Origin: Rostratula benghalensis
Taxonomy: Eukaryota > Chordata > Aves > Charadriiformes > Rostratulidae
Reading direction: 5' to 3'
DNA length: 64,000 nucleotides
NCBI GenBank assembly: GCA_013399305.1
Contig: VXAI01000087.1
Span: 1,861,102 to 1,925,101 of the forward strand
Part shown: in pieces, positions 53,131-64,000 of the stretch
Position numbering within the stretch: position 1 is the first letter of the stretch
Layout: the number at the start of each line of letters is the position of its first letter
Made by a program: the position numbers and the translations under genes
Notes under the pieces: generated by a model
The model's input: only the letters and a program-made list of their open reading frames with translations
Told to the model about the DNA's origin: nothing
Databases searched by the model: none

Positions 53131-53158
53131 ACACACACACACACACACACACACACAC
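53131..53158 (+). repeat. (AC)14 microsatellite
   Basis: Fourteen uninterrupted AC dinucleotides. Likely polymorphic. Confidence 0.97.
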
Positions 53159-54414
53159 TGGCTTCTCCATTTGAGCAGCACAAGCCTTTGAAACTGGAAT
53201 TTTTTAAAATTTTTTGGGTTTTTTTTGAATATCCACCTCAGTATTGCCTTGCTTTTCTGCACAGTGTCACTCTCTTGTCTAATGGAAGCAAAGCTAAACT
53301 GCTCACTCTGCACATAATAGCAGACCCCAAGGGCAAAATGTCTGGCAGTATGGAAAATAGTGAAAACAAAGAAATTGTAACTATTTGTGTGCGTGCATGC
53401 TCATCCAAGTCAATTCTCTCAGGTCTTTGAACATGAAATAGTCCAGTTTCAACTCCCAACACATCACTTATTGGAGATCAGTGCTCGAAATTTTAACAGG
53501 TCCTGAGACCAGTGTACTGAATGTGCTGGAGGGCTTGGGAAAAAGTTTTTACAAAAAAGGAAAATTCAGGTTGAAGAACTATACCATCTGGCACTGAACT
53601 GTGTAGATGTTACTGAAAATTTCTCCATTCTGTTTCTATTTTTAATTTGTCCTATCTGATTCTAGATTAAAGTGTATATATATGTAATCTGAAGTATATT
53701 TTGGGGAGGAGTAAACTCATGGCTTTCAATATGAGTAATAAATAGAAAAGCTTGTTTCACAGGAGTGGAGAATTCAGGTCTTTCTTAGACATTCTTGCTG
53801 TTCTCCTATGCAAATTCAATTGAAGCTGAACAAAAGTGGGATTGCTGGTTGTGGTGTTTGTGGGTTTTTTAAAAATGTAATTCAAGACACAAAATAACAC
53901 TGAGCTAAAGTGCTTCCAGTGAAAGTTTTTATTAGATATTTTAAAGCAATGCTTGAGCTGAATAAAATAACTTGCACTTTCTTAGAAAATATCAGGTATA
54001 AACCTAACTCTCCACCTGAAATTTCCAGTAGAAAGGGTGATTTCTTCACAAACAAAACCCTGAAAGGTTTCTTTTTAAATATCTGAGGAATATATTAATT
54101 TGATTAATAGATTTGCTTTTTCAGGATTATTTAAGACTTCCATTCCAGTGCATGACCTATGTATGAATTCTATAAATTTGCTGTAGAAGAGTCTGTGTGG
54201 AAATGCACAGTTCAAGGTTAAGTTCATTTATTTGTTTTTATTTGAGTAAAACAGAGATGAGAGGGACATAATTAATGTTCAATGCATCTCTGAAAGGGCC
54301 AGGAGGGAAATAAACAGCACAATCATAATAAAAAGGGAGGGCAAATGAGACCTCCTATAGTGCCAGTTGACTGGCACATGTGGCACGGAGTGACAGTGCA
54401 AGGGCAAAACTTTT
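53159..54414. other. Unique DNA, no gene recognised
   Basis: Nothing recognised; the LINE relic downstream may begin somewhat earlier than given, since its 5' end cannot be placed. Confidence 0.5.
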
Positions 54415-55170
54415 AAGTGTTTCTACACCAATACTAGAATCCTAAGAATAAGATGGGAAATCTAGAGGGCTTGGCATCAAATGACAACACTGCTTTAAGA
54501 ATCTCTGAGACCTTGGGGAACTTTGTAGAAGATGCTAGTGCTACCTTTCCAGGGATGACAGCGAGATGCACAGGCACAGTACATGAAGGATAATATAAAA
54601 ACTGTTACAGCACAAAATGTGGAAAAATAGAAAAGAGAAAAAGAAGCAGATGGAAATCCCATACTCTGACACTAAAAATGTAGTGCTTTTCTTGTACTGT
54701 GGGGTGATAGTGATCAGGACATGTTAAATAAGATTAGAGAAGCTGCAGCTTCAGCACAGGTGGTGATAGTCAGTGATTTCAACTACCTGCCTATTGACTG
54801 GATCAATGCCTCATCAGGCCAAGATGCAAAGATTAAGTTGCTAAGTGCAATAAATTACTGTTTCCTGGAACGTTCTGATTCCAAGTCAACAACAAAAGGC
54901 ACTGTTTTGTATCTGGAGGAACAGGACCTGACTCAAGAAGAACAAATGGGAGAGCTGCTCTCTAGTAGACATCACAAAGCAATGTGGTTCAATGTTGTCA
55001 TAGGAGAGGATTGGGACAAATACATTTGTCCCACAAATATTGACATGACTCTTGAATATCCAAGACAGGGAACTACATAAAAGTAAGGCAATTAATAAAA
55101 ATAAAACAACAACAGAATGCAGTGTTGTGGAAAGGAAGATGTCTACAAACAGTCTAGAAGCTGTTAAAAA
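54415..55170 (+). mobile_element. Decayed CR1-clade LINE ORF2 endonuclease
   Basis: The clearest part is the plus-strand frame 54721-55080 (119 codons). It carries an S-D-F-N block at residues 18-21, matching the G-D-F-N motif of APE-type LINE endonucleases, then I-D-W, a T-K-G-T-V-L-Y-L segment at 58-65 (family T-R-G-x-x-L-D-L), and E-E-Q-M-G-E-L-L-S-S-R-H-H at 73-85, which aligns with the family's V-G-x-x-L-G-x-S-D-H end; the catalytic Asp of SDH is lost. Upstream, translation near 54420-54480 in another frame gives T-N-T-R-I-L then N-K-M-G-N-L-E, the usual endonuclease N-terminal block (T-N-x-R-S-x-x-N-K). These are in the right order with frameshifts between them. After 55080 the similarity fades. 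It is an old, inactive copy; clade assignment is by motif only. Confidence 0.7.
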
Positions 55171-56442
55171 ATGTTAATAAAGCTCATAAAACAATTGTCG
55201 ATATTGGAGAATAAGAGGGCCAAAGCTTTTTCCTTCCTTATAATAACATCTCCTGTTGTCACTGGTGAAGAAATTACTGGGCTTGTGGACCACAGCCTGA
55301 TGCAGGCAGGTACCAGTTCCAGTTCCTACTGGTCATCTGGATATGGCTATCCTTGAAAATTAAACAGGACCGAGGCTGGCACCAGGACTGAAATATCAAT
55401 ATTGTTAAGCTACTGGCTACTGGGGTTACTGGGAACGGGTTGTTCTCAGTTAACAAGCGGTACTTCTCTTGGGAAGTTGGAAGCATTTAGCTGTCTGGGT
55501 GCAAGCTGTGCCATGTCAGTTGGGTGAGCTGTCACATTTCACGTAACACTATAGATCCAGGCACAGAGACTACACTGCAAAGGCAACTAATCCTATCAGG
55601 AGAGGTGTGATTCTTATAGACCCACAGCATAGATATCAGAAAAGATGCATCAGTGTAAACAACAGAGAGTACACCTATCTGCCAGATCACCTTGCCCAAC
55701 AAAAAAGTTATAAAAAGTAGCAAAGCTTGAAGCTTGAGCTACTTTAAAAAAAAGAGTAATGAAAAAGCAATTATTATTATATGATGAACTATGCGAAACC
55801 ACTGGCTGCTTCATTAACACGCTGGTTCTAGTAACTTTTGTTCACTTTTTCAGTTACTCACTGAATGACAGAGTAATGGGGAAATATATTGCTAATTAAA
55901 ACACAGAACTTTTTTTTTTTTTTTTCTGTGCATAATGAGGCAAGCAATCCATTTGCAATGGCTTAAGACTCAAAAGAAGACAAATAAAATTCCTTTCTCG
56001 CCATCCACTGCTGAATCTGTCTTATTCTGGAGACCCTTTGGATTTTGCCACTACTGTCTTTATGAAAAAAAAACTAACCTGGTTCTACAATGTTTCCGCA
56101 CTTCAAAATGTAAAACCTTTTATGATAAAACCAAGGGAAAGTTAAATCACGCTTGAGAGTTTCATATTCTTTATATAGCTAAATTTTAAATAGTTCATAC
56201 AATCCAGTGCATCACTGCTTCCCTTGTCAACAATGTATAGATTTCTTAAACGTCTACTTAATACTTCAGGTGAAAAAAATACTTGACATTGGAGATAGCG
56301 TGCAAATGGTATTGTGACACCTAAAGCCCAAATCAGTCATCCGTTTAGTCATTAATAGCCATTCATTTCCTAGTCACAGGTCAAGTGTTGCCTAGATATT
56401 TTCGTCACGTCTTTGTTTCCATTTTACTGATTAATGTTTACT
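55171..56442. other. Unique DNA, no gene recognised
   Basis: The first few hundred bases may be further decayed LINE or 5S-like sequence (about 55340-55375 weakly resembles the 5S box region), but neither can be supported. A T-run lies near 55911-55925. Confidence 0.45.
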
Positions 56443-56616
56443 CCTTCCTTCCTTCCTTCCTTCCTTCCTTCCTTCCTTCCTTCCTTCCTTCCTTCCTTCC
56501 TTCCTTCCTTCCTTCCNTCCTTCCTTCCTTCCTTCCTTCCTTCCTTCCTTCCTTCCTTCCTTCCTTCCTTCCTTCCTTCCTTCCTTCCTTCCTTCCTTCC
56601 TCCCTCCCTCCCCTCC
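56443..56616 (+). repeat. (TTCC)n microsatellite, about 39 units, with one N
   Basis: About 39 uninterrupted TTCC units run to 56600, followed by TCCC units to about 56616. The only ambiguous base of the window is at 56517 inside the array, so the assembly is unsure here. The long open frames on both strands (up to 188 codons, minus) are artefacts of the 4-bp period and are not genes. Confidence 0.98.
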
Positions 56617-59600
56617 TGACACAAGTGCTGTTCAACACTTAGAAAGATAGCTGGGGAAATTTTGGCCTTCTCTGTGGTGATGTTGGTATTCAGCCCAAGC
56701 AGCCACAGTACAGATATCCCCAAGACTTTAACACTGCAGGGCCCTGCTCTGAGGTGACCAGCACTATGCAGGTCACAACCTTCCTTATACAGCTGAAGAT
56801 GGCACTGGATGTCCTGGTTCCTGGCTGCTACAGATGTGGCCACACAGCTGGAACTGCTCTGGGAAGACCGAACTCTTTTCTTATACCCTATTGAGCAGTC
56901 AGTAGGTGGTAACACCTTTTCCATGGTTATCACCTTGGGCTGGTTTATAATCACAGTATGGTTGGCAGAAAGATTATTGCCCATTAACAATCCCCTGAGC
57001 CCCCCACAGCTCCTTTGCTTTCATGTTGAAGCCTCCATAGGTGTTTCCTAGCATGAGCAATTCTGATGTGATAAGCTGTATCCAATGCATGAGCCTCTGG
57101 AGCCATCATAATGTATCATGCCAACAGGACTGCAATGCTTAGGTACTGCATTATTAAATTTTTGATGAAAATTATTTTTTTGCACAGCAGGTGCTTTTCT
57201 AAATGAAATAATTCTGTTGATTTAATTTTTTCCTGAGATCCCTAAAGGCAAAATTGCACATTATTGACTAATGATGTGAAACATTTTGGTTAAACTCACC
57301 CCCAGATCCCCAATCCCCCACACACATACAAAAAAAGAATCTGTCTTTTCTTGGTCAACACAAGAAGCACCTGGCCTTATTTGATTGATACCTGGTGTGC
57401 AAATTAGAAGCAAGCAAGCTATATTTATCCTTTCATAATTTTAAGGTTTTATTGGCAGTTAGATGAAAATGTACCTGGAGCTTTTCTGCCAAAGTAAAAG
57501 AATAATTCTGGGATTATATGAATCGAATGAGAAATCACAAAATAATCTTCATGATAAGATACAGGATGCTACCATTAAAATACTATTGATACAAAAAGCT
57601 ATTAACCCTACTGCTAACTCAAATGCTCAGATTAGATTAAACTGTGTCTCTCTTCCTTAGCAGGAAATAAATTAATCAAAGAATGTGTTATAAGAACAAT
57701 TGGAACATTAGAGTGCCTGACTGTATTCTTCTTTTTTTTGTGCTGGGTAACTGTTTTGTTGATCAGGCCAGAGTCCCAGCTTTTTTGATGTCGATTGTCA
57801 CCATGAGAAAGTATGATCTACTACATTTTCAGTATGTGAGAAATGAAATTTGTCATGAAGTTTTCATATGACAATTTTAGGTGAACCCATATCAGAGTTC
57901 AGAAAGAAAAAAAAAAAAAAAAGGGATTTGCAAATCCAGTATCTAGTTCTTCTATTCCTGTCTGATTCCACTGTATAGTACGTATCAGTACAGGCACACA
58001 TGCATATAATCAGTTTAGGTGCCCTGTCTTTCCTGACAGAATGGGTTAGCTACTATCACTCAGATATGCAAAGGGTAACTGGATGAAATACAGGGGTTTA
58101 CCAGTCTAGCTGACTAAACAGTTCCTTCTGCGTTTAATCTCTGTGGATCCCAGCTAGGTTAAGGACACATTTACATTTAGATACAAATTTCAGCTGCCAA
58201 CAGCTATGAACTGTTTCCATTTGTGCTAACAGAAATGCTCAGAAGTGCAACACAGAGAAGCTAAAAATGACATGGTGGTGTGCTTGAGGGAGGAAGCCTC
58301 GCCAACCGGCAGCTACACTGCTTCAGATACGAGATGGTAAATCCACAAAAGCAGATTCCATGCTGTACACTGCTCTCTACTACTAGAGACCACAACAGCT
58401 TCTTTGCTTCTTTGGGATTATAATGTAAAGAGCCATCCAGGAAAAAGATCCTGCACCAGTTGTCAGCTTTGTAATTACCATGTGGATGTAGTTAATACTG
58501 ATGTGAAAAAGTTAGGGAGACAACTGGGCAGATAGGTGAAACGATTTTGAGACCACTGTTTTTATGAGGTATTTTACCTCAACTACATTCAGCTGTAATC
58601 TGGGATCAGTGAGTTGTTGAATCAGCTTCCATGCCCAAGCGCAACCAGATCAGTTCACTATGGCATCAGCAAACTTTTGTTCATTTGTATTCTTTCCATA
58701 GACTCTTGTCCTCGGTTTGGAAGTGTAATTCCTTGATTAGAAAAGTTTGCTCCTTGACTTTCTGAAGTGCTGAACAGCACTAATGCTTGTTGTATTAAAT
58801 TCCACATATAAAAGAAGGCCCTGGAGTTGTGAGGCATGAGTAAGTATACAGCTAGTCAGAACAATTATGTGGTGCTGGAGGCAATATTGGCCGCTTGTTT
58901 GTATATATCCAGCTGGAGAGCCCTTATCAAAAACTACTTTACTGAATCTGAAAAGGTTAGGGGATTTTTGGGGAGTTATCTCGCACAACTTCTTCATATC
59001 GCCTTAGGTTGTTTAATTCACGTCCATAAAGGACAAGTAAGCTATGGAAGGAAAAGATTACAGTGCCCCTGCTAGTTCTAAACAGTGTGTATTTGATTTA
59101 TTCAGCCCTCTTACTTTTATTTGAGCTGGAAATCTCATCCGAAGGCTGCCGACTCTCTCTGTATTCCAGATGTTGCCATATCAGCCTAAGTTGCATTTCT
59201 CATATCTCCCTTCTCCTATCTGTCAAGTTTATGAAAAATTAGAGCCCTCATACAATCAAAATGTCATCCTCCCCACCTTCCCAAAAGCCTGGCTTTTGAT
59301 TATGGGTATGCAGTCATGTGTAAACCTCATACTGGACCTCATCAACAAGACTGCTTAAGGACTGTGGAATCTGCTGCATGATATTATTTTATCAGGTTTT
59401 TATTGAAAAACTTTACGTGCTACAAAAACATTGATTTTTTTTTTTAAATGAGATGGTGAACATGTTCTGGGAGGCTTGAATACTTTGGTAAAAGGCAATG
59501 CTACAGCAGAGAGGTTTTTCTCTATGACTTGTAGGTCTGAATCCACCCTGGATCAGTTGTGATCAAGAGTTACTAATACCTGATGGTCCTTGGTACTCAT

Positions 59601-60029
59601 TCCCAACAGTCAAAAGGATTACGAGTTTGCATTTTAATGGAAGAAGGAAATTTAGCTTTATTAGCTGACTTAAAAGCTCACTTCTTATTGCTTAGTTCAG
59701 AAAGAATAGTACTGACAGAATGGAGTTAACTATTTACATGTCCCTTATTTTCCTTAAGCACCAGGAGAACAAATTTATAGGTGTTGACAGAACATGCAGA
59801 CTACACGCTACACTCCACCGAAACACTTGCCAAGACCTTATAGCAAAATAAGACCTGAAGTAAAAGACCAAAACTCACAACAGAAAAGTCCACAGTAAAA
59901 GAAGAGGGGAGGGACAGCTCAGCGGTTTCTTTTAACATAACATTCACCAACAACCTGAGGAAGTGGATCTGGTCCCGACTATAGAAAGAACACCAAGAGA
60001 AGTGATAAAATAAACATATAATTTCATAA
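56617..60029. other. Unique DNA, no gene recognised
   Basis: No gene recognised. An A16 run lies at 57907-57922. Open frames are at most about 86 codons outside the microsatellite and have no known motif. Confidence 0.5.
57907..57922 (+). repeat. Poly(A) run, 16 nt
   Basis: Uninterrupted A-run after AGAAAG. No retroposon body recognised upstream. Confidence 0.9.
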
Positions 60030-60115
60030 TGTGCAATTGACAGAATTCACTGGCACAAGTTACCATGGAAGCCAAGACTGGTAGCAGCAACTGGACAAAA
60101 ATTTGACATCCAAAA
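60030..60115 (+). mobile_element. Ancient CR1/L3-like LINE fragment
   Basis: The order of blocks GAATTCACTGGCACAAG, CCATGGAAGCCAAGA, CTGGACA and TTTGACAT follows the old amniote LINE 3' ORF2 region (consensus GAATTCACTGCCACAAGATG, GGAGGCCAAGAG, GGACATTTAT). The match is short and diverged, and non-coding. Confidence 0.5.
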
Positions 60116-61458
60116 TCAGATTTCCAAATTTTCTGCTAACCTTTATTTTTTATAAGTAGTGTGAAAAGGAAGAAAAGCAGTTGGACTTGCTTCACTGAGG
60201 GGATTCTCCAGCACTGGAGAGTCTCACATAAATCACAGATTTGTATTCTGATGAAAAGGAGCTTGGCTGGCGGACTTAGAGACCTTGGAATCTATAACCA
60301 AATCTGCATGTCTAAAAAATGCTTAGTGTGATGCTGCAACTAGACTGGCATTCAGGAAAATACAGGTCTGAAAACAGAATACAATTATTTCTGATTAACT
60401 CTACCTGGAAAACTTAATGCCACAAAGAATATGTTCCTTGTATGGCAAACAGTGTCACTTACAAGATTGATACGGCTTTTTGGTTTTATTGTTTTCCTGT
60501 TTCCAGCTTTAGCAATTTTGTACTTACATTTTGGGACTCCCTCCACTTTCGCTTGTTATAAACCGCAAAGGTGTGTATTTTGGGAGACAGAGCAGTAATG
60601 GCAAACTATTTCAGCACAAAATGTCACAAAAAATGCTGGCTGCAACTAGAAAATTACATTTCTATCATTGGAAACTTGCACCAGTGCAATGTCCTGTGAT
60701 TTGAATTTACCAAGTTCCTAGGACCACAGTCCAAATTCTAAAGAATAAATATTTAACTAAAAAACATTAACTACTATGAACTAAAAGAATCCCTTGTCAC
60801 TTAATACAGCATAACATTGCACACTAAGAAAACTGAAAACACTAACTGCAAGTTGTCTTTCCATCAACACTAGTGTGATAATAAAAAGTTTGGATTTCTT
60901 CTGACTCGTTGTTCCCTTCCACCCAATCTCCCCCTACATTCCAGGTAAATCTATCTCTTATCATTTAAAAAAACTTTTTCTGTTTTTAGTTTTTCCATGG
61001 CATCCATTAGTATAACGTTTAACTGCTGACTTTCCAACCTTCTCACTTTTAAGAAAGTATTTGAGAAAAAGGCCAGTTCTTTAACCTCACCTTGTCAATT
61101 TGGTTATTTAAACCAGTTAGTCTTAACAGATACACAATACTCTTTCCAAAGCAATAACTTGAATACTTACAGCTTCGTGCCCATTTTACCACATTTTAAT
61201 TTGAGCAGAGTCAAGTATGATATGAAGTAAGGGGAGGATTCTTTGTATTTAAATATTTCACCATGTCATTTTGTCCAAGTAGTTTGACTATAGATACAGT
61301 TCCTTTTACACAATGAGTTCAAAGCACTGTCTGACTCTTAAAAACTGACTCTTCCAGCAATGAGATATATTTTGCTACTTTCTCTGCCATTCAGCTCACT
61401 TCCACCACTCTGAATATAACTGGAAGTGCGACGGGCTCTTTAAATTTAGGTTTCTGCT

Positions 61459-61527
61459 AAAATGAAAGAAGGTGAGAAGAAAAGAAGAAGAAATAAATAG
61501 GAGTAAAAGAAAGGGGGGGGGGGAGAG
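61459..61527 (+). repeat. Polypurine tract with an 11-G run
   Basis: An almost pure A/G tract of about 70 nt that ends in eleven consecutive G (61513-61523). Such tracts can form triplex or G-rich structures and often slip. Confidence 0.9.
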
Positions 61528-61880
61528 TTATACTTGAAACAGCAAAGGCTGTGGTAGTTGGCAGAGCAAGTACTGCTGTCAATGAGCGGACTTACTAGTA
61601 CAGGGGCTGAGAAAAGAAGCAGAAAGTTGGAATTTGATTAGGTGCTTCATAGTTTTATAGGTTAAAGAAACAAAGAAACAATATGTGAAGTATGAGTCTT
61701 TTTTTTTTGTTGCACGCATTCTGCTGAAACAGGAATATAGAAATGTGAATCATCCTGTAGGTACCTCAGGCTAAAACTCACTGTTCTGAAAAGTAATTTT
61801 TGTTAGGGAGGTAAAGTTGGCTATTTCACAGAACCAGACAGAAAAATCCCACAGACTTCTATCTTTGCTCTGTTATCTTT

Positions 61881-61925
61881 ATACCTTTATGGATCTGCCT
61901 TTATGGATACCTTTATGGATCTGCC
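61881..61925 (+). repeat. 26-bp tandem duplication (partial second copy)
   Basis: ATACCTTTATGGATCTGCC at 61881-61899 recurs exactly at 61907-61925, with a third CTTTATGGAT core between them. It is a local slippage duplication. Confidence 0.95.
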
Positions 61926-62620
61926 AAAACAGTAGCTGCAACATCAGACATCCCATTAATACTTTCTATGAAACAAGCTACAGCTGTGCTATGTACCAAC
62001 ACATCAGCTGTGGAGAGTTATGGTGCACTCCTAACAAATACACAGTGGGCTAAATTGGCAGCTGTGTCCTCACCTGTGGGTTACTTAGTGTGCAAACTTA
62101 CCAGAACACTAGAAATCTCCTTTTCCATTCTTAGCCTAGAATCACATTTACTCTGTCCAGTTATGAAGTCTCTTGCATGGGTATAAATGAAAGTCCTACT
62201 CTTTGGGTTGTTCTAATCAACTAGAAGCACAGTCACTGTGAAGAGCAGGTGTTATTGCAACCTTCTGCAGACTAAAGTTGTATGACATGCCCTGGCCTCT
62301 CGAATGATTGAAGACCTACCTGTGAGGGTAAGTGGAATTCAAGAATACATGTTCTTTTAAAGACATTTGATTAATGGCTATTCATTTTAAGAGATTAAGA
62401 GACAGGCAAGTAAAGTAAATCAAACACTCAAAAATGCAAACCTGAACAATAGCACACAGCAGAAACAATAATAGAAGGTTTTAGATCTCGGATTGATAAG
62501 CAATGGAAAGAACGACTTCAATATAACCTGACCACACTTAGATAGGACTTTGTAACTGATGAGAAAAAGAGGATGCAAGATCATGCAGTTTTACTGGGAA
62601 AAAAAATAATGTATGTGATA

Positions 62621-62796
62621 TCATAAAATCATAGAACCATTTAGACTAAAAAGACCTTTAAGACCATTGAGTCCAACCGTTAATCAAATACTGCCAAATT
62701 CATCACTAAACCATGTCCTTAAGCTCCATGTCTAGGTGTCTTTTAAATATCTTCAGGGATGGTGACTCAATCACTTCCCTGGACACCCTCTTCCAA
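62621..62796 (-). mobile_element. CR1 LINE 3' end, minus strand
   Basis: On the plus strand it opens with TCATAAAATCATAGAACCAT, the reverse of the CR1 tail, then AAAAAGACCTTTAAGACCAT, GAGTCCAACCGTTAATC, ACTAAACCATGTCCTTAAGC, GGTGTCTTTTAAATATCTTC and AGGGATGGTGACTCAATCAC up to the CCCTGGACACCCTCTTCCAA block. This is the last ~175 bp of a bird CR1 of the subfamily whose tail reads GGTTGGACTCGATGATC. It is 5'-truncated at about 62796 and moderately diverged. Confidence 0.95.
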
Positions 62797-64000
62797 GAGC
62801 ATAATGTATCCCCAGGAGAAAGAGCACATGTGTAGTCTCAAATCATTACAGGGAAATATATGAAATATATGGCTGGATCTATGTGGTTCAAATCATGGAT
62901 ATACTAGACATTGCTTTATTTATTTTTTGAGTTATTTGTGCTATCTACACTTTATAGTCATTGTCTTCATCTAATACTGAACTGCAACCCCCTTATATCT
63001 GCAATGTTTAAGCTACCAAATTACAGTGGTGTAACTGGTTGTATGACGTGGCAACTCTTGACCTTTAAATAGCAGCCAATTTGAGAGGTCATTGTTTGAA
63101 AATAAATCAATGTGAATGCTGAAATATAGAAGAAATGAGATTGAGCAATTCAGTCAAAAGATGAGGGGTTTTTTTTGTTTTTGGTTTTTTTGGCTGAATC
63201 TATTCTGTTGCCACTGTTTGTTGACACCCAGGCTGTTGAAGCTTGTTTTCCTATCTTAAGGAATATTAATTACTGAAAATGAGTATATAGAATTGCAATT
63301 TCTACGAAATCCTTTAATCTGTACCGTGGGAGTACATTCTATTATAAATGCATGCACATAACATTCACTGACATTAAAAGGATTTACTGTCACTGACTGA
63401 GTGGAGAACAGATGACACAGTTGTTGAATCAGTTACTCATCGTGCCTTTCAAATGCATGAAATTTCATTAAAAGGTTCTTTATAGGGAAGAGTTAAGAAC
63501 ACAGATGAGAAGCTATTATTGTTTTATTCAAAGGAATTCTGGCATTTATCTAGTGCTGATTCCTTATCTGGCCATACTAAATATATTACCACAGAAGATA
63601 CCTCAAAACAATGCAAAATCACAAGCTATTTATTTATATACTCCATGTAGACCTGTGGATGTTGCAGCACTTCTGAGTTTTATGGATAATATAGTTTTTT
63701 TGTTCTAATGTGTAGGAAATTAACAGTCACAGTGGTCTGAAGAATGATGTCTTCCCTGATAATAATGATAAACAAATTGAGGACTTGACGGATGTACCTA
63801 ACCTAGTGGAGGTTAATGATGGTGCTCCCAAAAGATTTGATTTCGTAGTGATAAATTGAAGATGACCTGCAAAGATAAAATACAGATCCCATTAACTTCA
63901 CCAGAACCTCCCCCCCATAGAACAACTAGATCAAAGGGTTCATTGGGTGCTTCCTTAACCCCAAAATAACAGATTGTTTTGTGTACTGTCCAGTGGCATC
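62797..64000. other. Unique DNA, no gene recognised
   Basis: Nothing recognised up to the window edge. Open frames are at most 67 codons. Confidence 0.5.

Larger units (their letters stand above)
60116..62620. other. Unique DNA, no gene recognised
   Basis: No gene recognised. It contains the polypurine/G-run at 61459-61527 and a 26-bp duplication at 61881-61925. Confidence 0.5.

Noticed and set aside
55335..55400. Second 5S-like segment (GAAAATTAAACAGGACCGAG)
   Set aside because: Some box-region bases agree with 5S, but the following segment and the spacing do not.
56424..56990. 188-codon minus-strand open frame, and several others across the TTCC array
   Set aside because: A 4-bp repeat without stop codons keeps all frames open; the frame is E-G-R-K repeats and is not a protein gene.
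1..64000. CRISPR arrays, operons, prophage or other bacterial systems
   Set aside because: No regularly spaced repeats and no dense coding; the composition and CR1 elements show vertebrate DNA.
1..64000. Endogenous retrovirus or LTR element
   Set aside because: I saw no paired long terminal repeats, primer-binding site or gag/pol/env motifs.

Overview
The window reads as nuclear DNA from a bird. The main evidence is CR1 retroposons: 5'-truncated copies whose 3' ends carry the typical bird CR1 tail with the repeated ATTCTATGATTCTAT motif, at 8346-8915, 34556-34949, 41246-41297 and, on the minus strand, 62621-62796. Older and more diverged CR1-like pieces lie at 11815-12231, 18225-18300, 40127-40345 and 60030-60115. 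The sequence is AT-rich, has no CpG island, and is largely free of recent repeats, as expected for a bird intron or gene desert. I cannot name the species or the neighbouring gene.

No protein-coding gene can be supported. Open frames are short (longest non-repetitive about 130-145 codons), overlap on both strands, and either sit in CR1 sequence, in a TTCC microsatellite, or in unrecognised DNA. The recognisable protein relics are retroposon ORF2 pieces: the C-terminal end in the two plus-strand CR1 copies at 8.4 and 34.6 kb, a linker segment with an internal deletion at 11.8-12.2 kb (minus), and a decayed endonuclease at about 54.4-55.2 kb (plus). One RNA-gene relic is clear: a 5S rRNA-like pseudogene on the minus strand at about 42967-43068.

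Layout: 1-8 kb unique AT-rich DNA; 8.3-12.2 kb two CR1 copies in opposite orientations; 12-34 kb mostly unique DNA with one ancient CR1 scrap and an exon-like block containing a 54-bp tandem duplication (19.9-20.15 kb); 34.5-41.3 kb young CR1, a 28-nt T-run, an ancient CR1 and a short CR1 tail; 43-46 kb a 5S pseudogene followed by a block that looks like a developmental enhancer (octamer and homeodomain-type sites), a long polypyrimidine tract before a possible 87-nt exon, and an RFX X-box; 48.1 kb a perfect 11-bp inverted repeat; 53.1 kb an AC microsatellite; 54.4-55.2 kb a LINE relic; 56.4-56.6 kb a (TTCC)n array containing the only ambiguous base; 60-62.8 kb CR1 relics and a polypurine/G-run.

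I found no convincing evidence of a novel biological system. The best leads are the exon-like block with the in-frame 54-bp duplication, the 5S-derived element, the decayed LINE endonuclease, the deleted CR1 ORF2, and a few candidate regulatory sites. Identifications of repeat families rest on recognising consensus patterns by eye, not on a search.
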